Positions 63,216 to 64,000 of a stretch of 64,000 bases of DNA are shown piece after piece. The translations under genes and the position numbers were made by a program. The stretch is taken from positions 1 through 64,000 of the forward strand of contig JAECUM010009773.1 of assembly GCA_016617855.1 (NCBI GenBank). Reading direction: 5' to 3'. Positions within the stretch are counted from its first letter, which is position 1. Each line of letters opens with the position of its first letter. The notes beneath the pieces were generated by a model, which worked only from the letters and a program-made list of their open reading frames with translations, searched no databases and had not been told where the DNA came from. This DNA is from Megalonaias nervosa (taxonomy: Eukaryota > Mollusca > Bivalvia > Unionida > Unionidae).

Positions 63216-63840
63216 TCTGTGCTAAAATTACTAATATTCTACAGTATTGAGAGGCATCACAATGAAATGAGTATTATTTCCGAAAAGGTAAAAATAAGGG
63301 CTCAAGTGCGTCAAAACCGAGGAGTCCATTGTACTATAGTAAGCACTGTAGTCGAGTTTATAATAAGAGTAATGAAATACGGAGAAATTTTCCTATTCAA
63401 GCAGCTGCAAGAAGTTAAATGCCACAGAATCATGATTTTGAATCATTTTAGCATCAAGCATGCGTCCGGCACCCGTGCTATTGACGCAAATTGGGAGTAC
63501 CTAGACTAATATATGCGTGTAGTTCAAGTTTCAAAACTACACCATACACGTTAATTATTACGTCTTTGGTTTCATTTAATTCTGAATGTCAACTTTTAAC
63601 TTACATCGCTATAAGACTGTACTGATATCGCTAACAAGTTTCGTGTAGAGAGCCCGGAAATTATGGAAATAATATTCTTAAAGAATCCGAAAGCTAACAA
63701 ACCCTCTTGAAGACTACTACCCACATAGGTAGCAACGGGAGTGATACATTCCGGAGTATAGAAGAATTCAGCAAAAAAAAACAAAAACAAAAAAGCAACC
63801 GGATACACGTTGAACAATATTGATTTGATTATTCTGTTAA

Positions 63841-63842
<2 letters not shown>

Positions 63843-63877
<35 letters not shown>

Positions 63878-63899
63878 CATACATACATACATACATACA
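63843..63899. repeat. (GT)n and (ATAC)n microsatellite
   Basis: A GT run to about 63874 is followed by ATAC repeats. It produces the low-complexity HTHT/VCMY minus-strand ORF. Confidence 0.97.
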
Positions 63900-64000
63900 C
63901 CTCCCCTCATACACAAAAATATTTATACGCTAAAGCTTTCTCTTAAATACTAGTCAAATATACATTTGATTACAAATTACATACGACGAAGTTTTGTGAT

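Larger units (their letters stand above)
57911..64000. other. Region upstream of the zinc-finger exon
   Basis: It contains a SINE inserted in an older repeat (58020-58620), GT, AT and GT/ATAC microsatellites, a tRNA-like SINE head (59690-59740), a LINE C-terminal fragment (61255-61815), a perfect-looking hairpin (62083-62147), a ~43-bp repeat (62160-62330) and a possible first exon (63070-63215). The stretches 58630-59500 and 59760-61200 show nothing recognisable apart from microsatellites. Confidence 0.7.

Overview
This is an AT-rich eukaryotic nuclear window with long introns, abundant microsatellites and many degraded transposable elements. Spliced coding exons, SINEs with tRNA-type heads, DIRS-like retroelements, hAT and TTAA-flanked DNA transposons, and intron repeats of a kind common in bivalves and gastropods suggest an invertebrate animal, most probably a mollusc. 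The taxon is inferred, not proven.

Two protein-coding genes can be supported. (1) A plus-strand gene of 11 exons spans 1599-46300. Joined in phase, its exons give 378 codons and encode the SPOUT-fold RNA methyltransferase SPOUT1 (human C9orf114/CENP-32). Every splice phase matches across all ten introns, and the length is close to my recollection of the human protein (about 376 aa). (2) A minus-strand gene has its terminal exon at 56811-57910 and encodes eight C2H2 zinc fingers. Its upstream exons are not resolved; one possible first exon lies near 63213-63070.

Almost everything else is repeats. From 240 to 1440 there is a large diverged inverted repeat just upstream of SPOUT1 exon 1. Introns 1-3 carry copies of one ~130-150 bp repeat family. 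Intron 2 holds a 3.2 kb TTAA-flanked transposon with a frameshifted THAP domain and a nested hAT MITE; a second hAT MITE with a perfect 8-bp target duplication lies just outside it. Intron 4 holds a decayed DIRS-like element and an antisense LINE 3' end. Intron 7 has a LINE reverse-transcriptase remnant. Intron 8 has foldback elements and a DIRS tyrosine-recombinase remnant. Intron 10 has further satellites and a 1.27 kb hAT-like element. The 46.3-56.8 kb intergenic region has SINEs, satellites and an antisense DIRS remnant.

The most unusual feature is that two splice junctions of SPOUT1 have been amplified in tandem together with their exon edges. The exon 7 acceptor is present as four ~88-bp units. 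The exon 10 donor is present as about nine 99-bp units that keep the reading frame open. No CRISPR array, operon or prokaryotic feature is present.
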